Assembly (NCBI RefSeq): GCF_013204845.1
Contig: NZ_JABMKY010000002.1
Coordinates: 707,578-771,577 of the forward strand
Direction: 5' to 3'
Length of the DNA: 64,000 bases
Source: Paenibacillus qinlingensis
Lineage (GTDB): Bacteria; Bacillota; Bacilli; Paenibacillales; NBRC-103111
The position numbers and the translations under genes were made by a program. This document shows positions 51,584-60,319 of this stretch, one piece after another; position 1 is the stretch's first letter; every line of letters starts with the position of its first letter. Under the pieces are notes generated by a model, which did no database searches, had not been told where the DNA came from, and saw nothing but the letters and a program-made list of their open reading frames with translations.

Positions 51584-53746
51584 TTGGACACAAAGACTCA
51601 AAGTGCCTATCAAGAAGAACTTCAGCGGCTTGAACAAACGAATAAGGAAATCGATAAGCAACTGGAACGCCTTAGAGCAACTCCGGTTTATTACGGTCCT
51701 GATTTAACAGAGCAAGCACTTGAAGTTTTACGAGAGAACGGCAGGCACAATTTAACCAAAGCCATCGACGAACCCTATTTCGGTCGCCTTGACTTCGAAG
51801 AAACTGGTACCGGTTCACCTTCACCACTTTATATTGGTAAAGCAGGGGTAGAAGATGAGCGAACAGGTCGACTTCTCGTCATTGATTGGCGCGCGCCAGT
51901 AGCTAGCCTTTTCTATTCCTTCACAGGCGGCTTGGACGCAGCTTCTTATGATTCGCCGGATGGTATCATCGATGGCTTAGTCTATTTGAAGCGAAATCTC
52001 GTTGTGCGCAAGCAAATTCTCCAGCGTGTTGTTGATACATATGACCGAAATGAAGACTCCCTCTCTGTCGGCGACGAATTCTTGCTATACCGCTTAGGCG
52101 AAAATAAAGATAATAAGCTGCGCGACATCGTCTCCACGATTCAAGCGGAGCAAGATCGGATTATCCGTGCAGCGAAGAATACCGCACTCATTATTCAAGG
52201 GGTCGCAGGAAGCGGTAAAACAACCGTAGCACTGCACCGCCTCGCCTTCCTTCTCTATCAATACCGTGAACAAGTTCGGGCAGAGCGTATGATTATTTTC
52301 GCACCCAACTCCATGTTCTTGGACTATATCTCAGGTGTGTTGCCAGAGCTAGGTGTCGGCAATATTCAGCAGAGTACGTTCACAGATTGGGCACTGGATG
52401 TGCTCGATCATGAAGTGCAAATCGCAGATCATGAGATGACATTACAACGTTGGTTTGCTCTCGGAAGCAAGCGGCCTCCAGTAGATGACCAAGCGCCAGG
52501 ACGTTTCAAAGGTGCTATCGCTTTCCAAAACTACCTGGATGACTGTCTCAATCGTCTTGAAGCCACCTATGTTCCTACTGCGGACTTCTCGCCTTGGGAT
52601 GGCGTCAAACTTCCGATTGCCACCATTCGCGAATGGTTTTTCGTCGAGAATAAGCATTATCCGATGATTAAGCGTCGTGAGCGCGTCGTTGCACGTATCA
52701 AGCGTTGGATGGAGATCCAGCTTGAGAAGGTGTGGGAGCAAAGCTTGAAAAAAGAGCTGAAGAAGAAATCCGCTCAAAAGCTGCGAACCTACTTGACAGG
52801 TTGGCCTGAGTATACAGCATTTACATTCTATAAAATGCTGTTCACCGACAAAGGGCGATGGGACAGCTTGCCTGCAGATCTGCTTCAGAACATACCAGAG
52901 TCCATCGTCACTGCATCGGCAAAGCTTTTCAAAAAGAAGGAAGTTGGGCTCGAGGATCTTGCTCCCCTCCTCTATATTCATACACGGCTCCATGGCATTC
53001 CGTCGGATCGCTTATTCGATCATGTTGTTATCGATGAGGCACAAGACTTCTCACCATTCCAAGTTCAGGTGTTAGATGCGTACACACGCAACAGCTCCTT
53101 TACGATTTTGGGTGATTTATCGCAAGGGATACATGCTTATCAGGGCATTCAAGACTGGAAGGAATTTTCCAGTCTATTCCAAGAAGAAGAAACAGGATAT
53201 TTTGAATTGGAGCGGAGCTATCGTTCCACGATGGAAATCATCCAGTTTGCCAATTCGGTGCTCCAACGCGGCGTAAGCAATCCCTTACTTGCCGTTCCCG
53301 TCTTCCGCAGCGGGAATAAAGTTCGCATCTTGCAAACTTCGCTCAAGGAGCGACTGCCACTGGTGCAGAAAGCGATCAAAAGCTTGCTAGCTGGCACCTC
53401 CAGCACGGTCGCTGTCGTCGCACGCACCGAGAAGCAAGCCCAAGAGTTGCATGAAGCTTTGACACTCGCGCAGATCGAAACGAACCTAATCACATCCAAA
53501 CAACGTGTTTATCGTGGTGGCATATCAGTGCTTCCTGTTTATTTGACCAAAGGCTTAGAATTCGATGCCGTTATCCTGATGGACGTGACAGATGAGCATT
53601 ATGAAACAACCCTCATGGATGCGAAACTTCTCTATGTAGGTTGCACACGCGCACTGCATGAGCTATGGCTGATCGTGACAGGAGACATTTCGCCGCTAGT
53701 CACAATCGATCAACCGGATATCACAACGACGGAGTTTCCGAAGTAA
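51584..53746 (+). CDS. helD: HelD-type helicase, RNA polymerase recycling factor
   Basis: A 720-residue UvrD-like superfamily 1 ATPase. An N-terminal coiled coil (YQEELQRLEQTNKEIDKQLE) forms the arm that enters the RNA polymerase channel; Walker A is GVAGSGKTTVALHRLAFLLY near residue 206; Walker B is HVVIDEAQDFSPFQ; then SYRSTMEIIQFANSVL, KGLEFDAVILMDV and VGCTRALHELWL. HelD clears stalled polymerase from DNA. TTG start after TAGGAGG. A single gene with a strong terminator. Confidence 0.95.
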   Translation: MDTKTQSAYQEELQRLEQTNKEIDKQLERLRATPVYYGPDLTEQALEVLRENGRHNLTKAIDEPYFGRLDFEETGTGSPSPLYIGKAGVEDERTGRLLVIDWRAPVASLFYSFTGGLDAASYDSPDGIIDGLVYLKRNLVVRKQILQRVVDTYDRNEDSLSVGDEFLLYRLGENKDNKLRDIVSTIQAEQDRIIRAAKNTALIIQGVAGSGKTTVALHRLAFLLYQYREQVRAERMIIFAPNSMFLDYISGVLPELGVGNIQQSTFTDWALDVLDHEVQIADHEMTLQRWFALGSKRPPVDDQAPGRFKGAIAFQNYLDDCLNRLEATYVPTADFSPWDGVKLPIATIREWFFVENKHYPMIKRRERVVARIKRWMEIQLEKVWEQSLKKELKKKSAQKLRTYLTGWPEYTAFTFYKMLFTDKGRWDSLPADLLQNIPESIVTASAKLFKKKEVGLEDLAPLLYIHTRLHGIPSDRLFDHVVIDEAQDFSPFQVQVLDAYTRNSSFTILGDLSQGIHAYQGIQDWKEFSSLFQEEETGYFELERSYRSTMEIIQFANSVLQRGVSNPLLAVPVFRSGNKVRILQTSLKERLPLVQKAIKSLLAGTSSTVAVVARTEKQAQELHEALTLAQIETNLITSKQRVYRGGISVLPVYLTKGLEFDAVILMDVTDEHYETTLMDAKLLYVGCTRALHELWLIVTGDISPLVTIDQPDITTTEFPK

Positions 53747-53758
53747 AGCAAAGACAAT

Positions 53759-53810
53759 AAAGACACCTATCTTCCGATCACTTATATCGATCGGAAGATA
53801 GGTGTCTTTT
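53759..53810. terminator. very strong bidirectional terminator
   Basis: A 20-bp perfect stem starting AAGACACCTATCTTCCGATC, 9-base loop, T-run, between convergent helD and degV. Confidence 0.92.
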
Positions 53811-53817
53811 GCATAGC

Positions 53818-54660
53818 TTAGTAGGCGACTAATACGCCACCTTCACCAGCATAGGTGCCAATCACTGTACCCATATTGGAGAACAGTACATGGCGGAACG
53901 GATGCTTTTCTAAAAGCTGAGTCATGAATTCGCGCGCTCTAGCCTCACAATTGCTATGTGCGATAGCAATCACATCCTTCTCGTAATCATGTTCCTTATC
54001 ACCAAGAAACGAGAGTAATCGCTTCAATGCTTGCTGCGAGCCGCGGATTTTCTCCACAACCTCAATTGCACCCTCTTCGCTTGCTTTCATCAGAAGCTTT
54101 ATATTCAAGACAGAAGCCACTGCGCCGCGCACCCGATCGAGCCTTCCTCCTTTAATGACATTTTCCAAGGTATCTAAGAAAAAGAAAGTCCCTGAGCTCG
54201 GTACGGCTTGCTGAATGGAAGCTGTCATCTCTTCATAGGACATACCGCTTGCCACCATCTGAGCTGCTCGAAACACAAGTACGCCTAAACCAAGCGAAGT
54301 TGTTTTGGAATCAATGACCTCGATGCGGCCTGTGAAACCATCTTCCAGCAGCATTTCTTTTGCCATGACAGCATGATGGTACGTTGAGCTTAACGCCGAT
54401 GATAGACACAACACAAGAATATCTTGATCAGGACCACCCTTCTGATACTCACTTAGGAAGTGCCCAGGTGACGGGCTTGAGGTTTTCGGCAACACGCTCT
54501 CCCGCTTCATCCTAGCGTAGAAGTCAGCAAGATCCATATCTGCCCGCATACATTCCTCGCCAAATTGAACAGATAAGGGAACGATGCCTACTCCTATTTC
54601 TTCAATAGTGCTTCTCGATAGGTCGCAGCTGCTGTCCGTGATAATCTTGATTGTCGTCAT
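53818..54660 (-). CDS. DegV-family fatty acid-binding protein
   Basis: A 280-residue DegV/FakB-like protein: KIITDSSCDLSRSTIEEIGV at the N-terminus, KTSSPSPGHFL for the conserved fatty-acid carboxylate site, LSSALSSTYHHAVMAKEM, and VIGTYAGEGGVLVAY at the end. FakB proteins hand fatty acids to FakA kinase. The ATG at 54660 (MTTIKI) is chosen; the frame is open to 54738 with sequence unlike the family. Confidence 0.92.
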   Translation of the reverse strand: MTTIKIITDSSCDLSRSTIEEIGVGIVPLSVQFGEECMRADMDLADFYARMKRESVLPKTSSPSPGHFLSEYQKGGPDQDILVLCLSSALSSTYHHAVMAKEMLLEDGFTGRIEVIDSKTTSLGLGVLVFRAAQMVASGMSYEEMTASIQQAVPSSGTFFFLDTLENVIKGGRLDRVRGAVASVLNIKLLMKASEEGAIEVVEKIRGSQQALKRLLSFLGDKEHDYEKDVIAIAHSNCEARAREFMTQLLEKHPFRHVLFSNMGTVIGTYAGEGGVLVAY

Positions 54661-54677
54661 GGGTGTCCACTCATTTC

Positions 54678-55121
54678 TTATTTTTTGGCGAAAACAATAC
54701 CTAGCGTATGTGGTCCGCAGTGGCTCGAAACGACGCAACCGGTTTCCGTCAAAAATACGTTTTTCACATTGGTATGTAATTCAAATTGTTGTTTTACAAA
54801 TGCCGCTTCTCATAAGCCTGCGCATCTGTGATGAACATGAAATCCGTATCCATGTCATCTTTAAAAGCCAGTGCATTCTCCAAAAGTTGATGGAGCGCTT
54901 TCTCCCGTTTACCTTCGGCTTTCTAATGCAGCTTGCGCCGCCTTTACTACTAGTACGCCAATACCTGTTGATAGGTTTCGAGAATCGATCACCCTAATTC
55001 TACCAACCGGGAAACTCCCAGCGGCGATCATCCCATTCTGGATTATGATTCTTTGCCCCATATCTGTGACTAGTATAATAGAACTAAAATGAAAGCTCAA
55101 TCCTACAATTTTAGACAGCAT
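54678..55121 (-). pseudogene. decayed second DegV-family gene
   Basis: Just upstream of the intact degV, same strand: a C-terminal end KNVFLTETGCVVSSHCGPHT then LGIVFAKK, and a middle part GRIRVIDSRNLSTGIGVLVV then KAAQAALESRR, in different frames and with much of the protein missing. A tandem pair of degV genes has lost one member. Confidence 0.75.
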
Positions 55122-55235
55122 TCACCAAAATTCGCAGAACAAACAAATAAAAAATGATTTAATTCCCTATGATTCTATGATATGTTAATATTTGTAATGG
55201 TATTTTTACCCAATAATACAAAGGAATGGTGAAAG

Positions 55236-55727
55236 ATGACTCGATTATTAATAAGTAAAAAGAAACTAGTAACTGCCGCTATTGTAGTAGGAGCAATTGC
55301 CTCCGGGGCAACCACCGCTCTTGCAGGCATTACTACTTCCACGTACACGTTAGATTCAATGGTATCTACACCAGGTAATTACGCGTGGTTAGGCGATGCG
55401 ACAGGCACATACAATTGTCTCGCATATGCACTTGGCAATTATAGTTCGTGGGACTGGCCATGGGGATTGAGTAATCCGGATACTTGGAAGGCAGACACCT
55501 ATTTAAAATCAAAAGGATTCGGAACTAGTAAAGATTTCAACAGCACGGATGTTGCTGCTTATGAAATAATTTCATACGGAAACATTTATTCCATTACGCA
55601 TTTCAGCAGGATTGCAGCTTCGAATTACACCAATGCCAAGTGGGGCAATTATGAGCTTCTTCAAAGTTATGGCTGGCAACCCTACAGCAGTACTTACGGA
55701 CCCGCCGTCAAAAAATACGCACACTAA
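55236..55727 (+). CDS. secreted protein with Cys/His pair, possible papain-like hydrolase
   Basis: A 163-residue protein: signal peptide with KKKLVTAAIVVGAIASG and cleavage near ALA-GI. The mature part has TYNCLAYALGNYSSWDWPWG and SITHFSRIAAS, a Cys early in a helix and a His before a strand, as in NlpC/CHAP-like hydrolases. Similar secreted proteins with the NCLAYALG-WPWG pattern occur in Gram-positive bacteria without known function. AAAGGAATGGTG precedes the ATG. Probably in one operon with the next gene. Confidence 0.75.
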   Translation: MTRLLISKKKLVTAAIVVGAIASGATTALAGITTSTYTLDSMVSTPGNYAWLGDATGTYNCLAYALGNYSSWDWPWGLSNPDTWKADTYLKSKGFGTSKDFNSTDVAAYEIISYGNIYSITHFSRIAASNYTNAKWGNYELLQSYGWQPYSSTYGPAVKKYAH

Positions 55728-55743
55728 GGAGAGGTGATATCCA

Positions 55744-56430
55744 TTGAAAAAAATAATAACCTTTTTATCTTTATTTGCTTGCAGTTTTCTACTCGTATCC
55801 TTTTTAGTGAATAATAAAAACGTTTCTGCTGCTGAGAAACAAATCAACGAAAGCTTCGCTGCCATATCCGAACAAATAAATAAGGAAATTTCTTTACAAT
55901 CCAACCTCTCATTCAGTTCGAATCCCTATGACTACATCAAACAAAATAAGGATTTTGATACCATCATTGACCTAGGTAACTATGCACTCCCCTACTTAGA
56001 TAAAAAATTAGCTAACAGCAAGCAAAACGGCTTACAAGAATACATCACAGCAATAGCTATCGAACGAATTGCAAAATTAGATTTAAAAGAAAATGAAAGT
56101 AGCGCATGGGAAAACGGAAAAGGTTTTTCTACAAAATGGAACCTGTATCTTGCATCCATCCCTGCATCCGTCGATGCTATTCTAGCTGATAAACAATCCA
56201 ATTCTGATGATAAAGTAAAGAAGCTGATTAAACTCGGAACACCTGCAATTCCATTCATAGCTGATAAAATTGAGCGTGGCGATGAATTTTTATTCCCTGC
56301 ATTGATTGCCTTAACGAAAGGCGATGCAAATAAAACCGTTGCTGATGAAACCATTTCTAACAAAAAAGAATGGGTAACTGCTCATAAATCGCAATACAAT
56401 AGTCTGAAAGAATACGTGCTGCAGAAATAA
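55744..56430 (+). CDS. secreted helical-repeat protein
   Basis: A 228-residue protein with a signal peptide (KKIITFLSLFACSFLLVSFL) and mature helices arranged like HEAT repeats (DTIIDLGNYALPYLDKKL and KKLIKLGTPAIPFIADKIER are similar units). It starts 16 bp after the previous gene, TTG after GGAGAGGTGAT. Possibly a partner or inhibitor of the secreted Cys/His protein; inference only. Confidence 0.7.
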   Translation: MKKIITFLSLFACSFLLVSFLVNNKNVSAAEKQINESFAAISEQINKEISLQSNLSFSSNPYDYIKQNKDFDTIIDLGNYALPYLDKKLANSKQNGLQEYITAIAIERIAKLDLKENESSAWENGKGFSTKWNLYLASIPASVDAILADKQSNSDDKVKKLIKLGTPAIPFIADKIERGDEFLFPALIALTKGDANKTVADETISNKKEWVTAHKSQYNSLKEYVLQK

Positions 56431-56481
56431 CGGTATGCACTCACCAAGCATCACATTAAGATGAATCCCTCTTAAGCTTTC

Positions 56482-56522
56482 AAAGCACTTGTGCTGCCAA
56501 TCGCAGCACGAAGTGCTTTTTT
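56482..56522. terminator. strong terminator
   Basis: AAAGCACTT-GTGCTGC against GCAGCAC-AAGTGCTTT with a long T-run, between convergent genes. Confidence 0.88.
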
Positions 56523-56525
56523 TTG

Positions 56526-57311
56526 CTAGAATCCGTATATCGTCATGCCACCATCTACAAACAACGTTTGGCCTGTAACATAGTTCGCTGCATCTGAAGC
56601 GAGAAAGACCGCTGGCCCAACTAGCTCCTCCAGTTCCCCAACACGACGAAGTGGTGTCCGTGCGATAATTTCGGCTAAATAATCCGGCTGATTCAGTATT
56701 TTTTCTGTCAACGGCGTTTTGAAATACCATGGACCGATGCCATTGACCAAAATGCCATATTTCCCCCACTCAAGCGCGAGCACCTTGGTCATTTGAATCA
56801 TCGCTGCTTTTGTTGCAGCATACACGACACCTGTTCGCAACGCTACTTGACCTGCGACTGAAGCAATATTAATGATACGTCCATATTCACGCTGCTGCAT
56901 GTGGCGGCCAACAATTTGTGAACATAAGAAAGCAGATTTCAAGTTTGTCTGCATGATTGTGTCCCATTCCTCGTCTGTGACGGCCAACGCTTGACTCCGG
57001 ATGTTCATGCCAGCATTATTGATGAGTATATCTATGCGATCTGTCTCATTGATGATAGCCGAAACCGCTGCCTCAATTTGTTCACGATTCGTAACATCAA
57101 CAGTAAACGGGTAGGCTTGTCTACCTAAAGCGCGAATTTCACTTGCCACTGCTTCCAAATTGGAAGCCGTTCGAGCGAAGATCGCGACGTCAGCCCCCGC
57201 TTCAGCTAAGCCAATAGCAAGTGCTCGTCCAATGCCTCTCCCGGCACCGGTCACCAGGGCAACTTTTTTATTCAGTTGAAATGAAGGTAAATACATCGTT
57301 TCATCGTCCAA
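56526..57311 (-). CDS. SDR-family oxidoreductase
   Basis: A 261-residue classical short-chain dehydrogenase: ALVTGAGRGIGRALAIGLAE, NNAGMNIR, catalytic Ser in IINIASVAGQ, Tyr-x3-Lys in GVVYAATKAAM, and GQTLFVDGGMTIYGF at the end. Closest in pattern to gluconate 5-dehydrogenase/glucose dehydrogenase-like SDRs. The start may be TTG at 57311 or ATG at 57296. Confidence 0.92.
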   Translation of the reverse strand: MDDETMYLPSFQLNKKVALVTGAGRGIGRALAIGLAEAGADVAIFARTASNLEAVASEIRALGRQAYPFTVDVTNREQIEAAVSAIINETDRIDILINNAGMNIRSQALAVTDEEWDTIMQTNLKSAFLCSQIVGRHMQQREYGRIINIASVAGQVALRTGVVYAATKAAMIQMTKVLALEWGKYGILVNGIGPWYFKTPLTEKILNQPDYLAEIIARTPLRRVGELEELVGPAVFLASDAANYVTGQTLFVDGGMTIYGF

Positions 57312-57355
57312 TCTATATAGGAGTCTCCATTCTGTTAAAGAAAGAAGGGGTGTAT

Positions 57356-57982
57356 ATGCAATATTCCATCAAAGAAGAGAAAGCCAATGCGATTACACAC
57401 GGTATTGGCGTTGTACTCAGCATCATCGCACTCGTCCTACTCATCATACAAGCATGCATACAAGGAACTGCATGGCATATCGTTAGCTTTAGCATTTTTG
57501 GCAGTGCGCTTGTTCTCTTGTATACATGTTCCACGCTGTTACACAGCGTTACAGAATCGAAAATAAAAGATATTTTCGAAGTTCTTGATCACTCGGCGAT
57601 CTACGTGTTAATCGCGGGGAGCTACACGCCCTATTTACTGGTTACCTTACGAGGGTCTCTCGGCTGGACATTCCTTGGCATCATATGGGGGCTAGCCCTC
57701 ATTGGTATTGTACTGAAGCTATTTTATGTCAAAAGATTCGTACTCGTTTCAACCTTGTGCTATATCGTGATGGGTTGGTTGATTGTGATCGCGTTCAAGC
57801 CACTATACCTTCAGTTGCCGCTCGGCGGCATCATTTGGTTAGTTGTAGGTGGCTTATTCTACACACTAGGCTCGATATTTTATGTATGGAGGCGCATCCC
57901 CTATCACCATGCCATCTGGCACTTATTCGTGCTGGCTGGCAGCGCCTGTCATTTCATTTCCGTGTTTGGGTATGTGAGATAG
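57356..57982 (+). CDS. hemolysin III / TrhA family membrane protein (PAQR fold)
   Basis: A 208-residue, seven-span membrane protein. Conserved NAITHGIGVVLS, STLLHS, EVLDHSAIYVLIAGSYTPYL, and the final HAIWHLFVLAGSACHFISV carry the three-histidine plus Asp zinc site of the PAQR superfamily. Members regulate membrane fluidity. AAGAAGGGGTG precedes the ATG at 57356. Confidence 0.92.
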   Translation: MQYSIKEEKANAITHGIGVVLSIIALVLLIIQACIQGTAWHIVSFSIFGSALVLLYTCSTLLHSVTESKIKDIFEVLDHSAIYVLIAGSYTPYLLVTLRGSLGWTFLGIIWGLALIGIVLKLFYVKRFVLVSTLCYIVMGWLIVIAFKPLYLQLPLGGIIWLVVGGLFYTLGSIFYVWRRIPYHHAIWHLFVLAGSACHFISVFGYVR

Positions 57983-57989
57983 CCTCATT

Positions 57990-58643
57990 TCACATGAACA
58001 ACTGCTGCAGTTGCTGCAAGGATACTGCTACCTCTAATTGGTTAGCCAACCGTTCATAACCTAGATCATTTGGATGAATGGCATCCTCAGACAAAAATAG
58101 TGCCGCTTGACCAACGAATGCGTCGTAGACCTGCACGATTTGAATATGGGGCTGTTCTAGTTTACGTAGAAATAGATTAAAACGCTGTACCCAATAAGCA
58201 GCATCCGGAATTTGCGGTAATGGATTATATAGACCAATTAAGGCCAATAAATACGGGGTTTGTATACCTTGCCGCAGTCTTTCAATCTGAGCGATAAGTT
58301 TACGGTAGTTGGATTCGTACGTTTGCAAAGCTGTTTTGAGAACCGTATTATCGCCGTCATAAAAGAATGGAATTGCCGCTTGAATGAGATCGTTTCCGCC
58401 AGCTGTAATTGTGATGAGAGTCGCTTCTTGGATATCTTTCTGAAGCTGCGGATCAGATTCGATAGTCTCCAGCAATTGCGCAGTCGTGGCACCGTTGGTG
58501 CCAGCATGACGTAAGGAAACAGGTACATTCAGCAAACATTCCAACCTTTGTCGATACAGCGAAACGAAGCCTTGACCTTCCTCAGCACCATAACCAACGG
58601 TTAAAGAATCACCAAATGCCAAATATTGAATTCTTTTTTCCAT
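57990..58643 (-). CDS. SGNH/GDSL hydrolase (esterase/lipase)
   Basis: A 217-residue SGNH hydrolase without signal peptide: block I FGDSLTVGYGAEEG (Ser), block III ITAGGNDLIQA, block V DAIHPNDLGYERL (Asp and His). Probably an intracellular esterase (YpmR/TesA-like). Convergent with the TrhA gene. Confidence 0.92.
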   Translation of the reverse strand: MEKRIQYLAFGDSLTVGYGAEEGQGFVSLYRQRLECLLNVPVSLRHAGTNGATTAQLLETIESDPQLQKDIQEATLITITAGGNDLIQAAIPFFYDGDNTVLKTALQTYESNYRKLIAQIERLRQGIQTPYLLALIGLYNPLPQIPDAAYWVQRFNLFLRKLEQPHIQIVQVYDAFVGQAALFLSEDAIHPNDLGYERLANQLEVAVSLQQLQQLFM

Positions 58644-58712
58644 CGCTATCCTCTCCCCTAAAGCGTGACGTATATTACTATATGCGCCACCGCCCAGTTT
58701 GGGAAGGGATAC

Positions 58713-59021
58713 CTACAGGGGTTCATTCGTCGTTTTTTTGGCGCTTACAAGCTGATTTACATACTTTTCAATTTGTTCCTTCTCCGCATATGTGAATTGG
58801 AACTCACTGTCACAACCTTCATCATGCAAAACGATCTGTACAATCTCACCTTCGATATTGCAAATCACAAGAATAGATGGATCTAACAAGCCATCTGGAA
58901 GCTCTTCTCCATCTTCCAGCTGGATACCCAAATAAACGTCCTGCCACTGTCCGCGGCTCTCCTCTTCAAGAAAGCATAAACTAAATCGGTGTTCCTCATG
59001 CTCTGCCCCATATTTCATCAT
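58713..59021 (-). CDS. hypothetical protein
   Basis: A 102-residue acidic protein beginning MMKYGAEHEEHRFSLCFLEE. GGAGGAAGC supports the ATG at 59021; the frame is open to 59042. Beta-rich with a C-terminal helix (YAEKEQIEKYVNQLVSAKK). Not recognised. Confidence 0.7.
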   Translation of the reverse strand: MMKYGAEHEEHRFSLCFLEEESRGQWQDVYLGIQLEDGEELPDGLLDPSILVICNIEGEIVQIVLHDEGCDSEFQFTYAEKEQIEKYVNQLVSAKKTTNEPL

Positions 59022-59149
59022 CGTTGCTTCCTCCAATTTCATATCTTCAAGAATGAGCCCTCTTTTATGCCCTGATGACTTTGCATTTGGTAGTTCTCGC
59101 TTCTATATACTACAATGGACTTAAGAACCATTCAACAAAGGAGCTTACA

Positions 59150-60319
59150 ATGCCAATGAAATCAATTATCTCTCAAACCATAGAAACCAATGCCGCAAGA
59201 TTTAAAGACATCTCTCGCTTTATTGGGGCAAACCCAGAGCTGGGGCATGAAGAATTCCTTGCATTCGCTCGTTTAACAGAAGAATTAGCCTACCACGGTT
59301 TCGCGATCGAACGCGGCGTTCTAGATATTCCTACCGCTTTCATCGCCACTTACGACTCAGGCAAACCAGGTCCCGTCGTTGCCTTCATGGCTGAGTATGA
59401 TGCCCTTCCTGAGCTCGGTCATGCCTGCGGTCATCATCTCATCTGCATGATGAGTATAGGGGCTGCTATCGGCCTTAAAGCGGCCTTAGCAGAAACCGGT
59501 GGCAGCATACGCGTCTATGGCACGCCTGCGGAAGAAACCAAAGGCGCCAAAGTTCCTATGGCTGCTGCCGGGCTTTTCCACGACGTCGATATCGCACTCA
59601 TGGCACATCCTTATTATAAACATGAAAAATCCGGCGAATCGCTTGCGATGGATGCAATCGAATACGAGTTCTTCGGCCGCTCCGCACATGCCGCAGCACA
59701 GCCATACGAAGGCATCAATGCCCTTGACGCAGTCTTACAGCTATTCAACAGCATTAATGCGCTGCGCCAACAGCTCAAGTCGGATGCCCGTATTCACGGT
59801 GTTATCAGCGAAGGCGGGAAAGCACCGAACATCATTCCCGATTATGCTGTTGCTAGATTTTACGTCCGCTCAGCTACACGCACGTACACAAATGAGCTCG
59901 TCCAGAAAGTCCTTCGCTGCGCAGAAGGGGCTGCACTTCAAACCGGCTGTACGCTGAAAACATCATTCTACGAGTACTCGTATGATGAACTTCGTACGAA
60001 TGAAGCTTTGTCGAACGTCTTCACCGATCAATTATTCGAGCTTGGCATCCAACCGAAGGAAATCGAAATCGGCAAAGATCACGGTTCCTTGGATCTCGGC
60101 AATGTCTCAACGCAATGCCCCACTATTCACCCTTTCGTGAAAGTAGTTAATGAGCGACATTTGCTTCATACCAAGGAATTCCGTGATCTCGCCATGACAG
60201 AACCGGCTTTAGACAGCATGCTCTTCACAGCCAAGGCGCTAGCCTATACGGCCTATGAAGTACTCTCCAAACCAGCTTTATTAGCTTCCATAAAAGAGGA
60301 ATTTGCCGCTGCGAAATGA
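59150..60319 (+). CDS. M20-family amidohydrolase/peptidase
   Basis: A 389-residue M20D metallo-aminoacylase: PELGHEEFLAFARLTEEL, VAFMAEYDALPELGHACGHH (metal His and Asp), GTPAEETKGAKVPMA (Glu base), a dimerisation domain with EFFGRSAHAAAQPYEG, and HPFVKVVNERHLLHTKEFRD at the end. It resembles AbgB/p-aminobenzoyl-glutamate hydrolase-like enzymes. AAAGGAGC precedes the ATG at 59150. Its 3' end overlaps the convergent MFS gene by 67 bp. Confidence 0.92.
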   Translation: MPMKSIISQTIETNAARFKDISRFIGANPELGHEEFLAFARLTEELAYHGFAIERGVLDIPTAFIATYDSGKPGPVVAFMAEYDALPELGHACGHHLICMMSIGAAIGLKAALAETGGSIRVYGTPAEETKGAKVPMAAAGLFHDVDIALMAHPYYKHEKSGESLAMDAIEYEFFGRSAHAAAQPYEGINALDAVLQLFNSINALRQQLKSDARIHGVISEGGKAPNIIPDYAVARFYVRSATRTYTNELVQKVLRCAEGAALQTGCTLKTSFYEYSYDELRTNEALSNVFTDQLFELGIQPKEIEIGKDHGSLDLGNVSTQCPTIHPFVKVVNERHLLHTKEFRDLAMTEPALDSMLFTAKALAYTAYEVLSKPALLASIKEEFAAAK

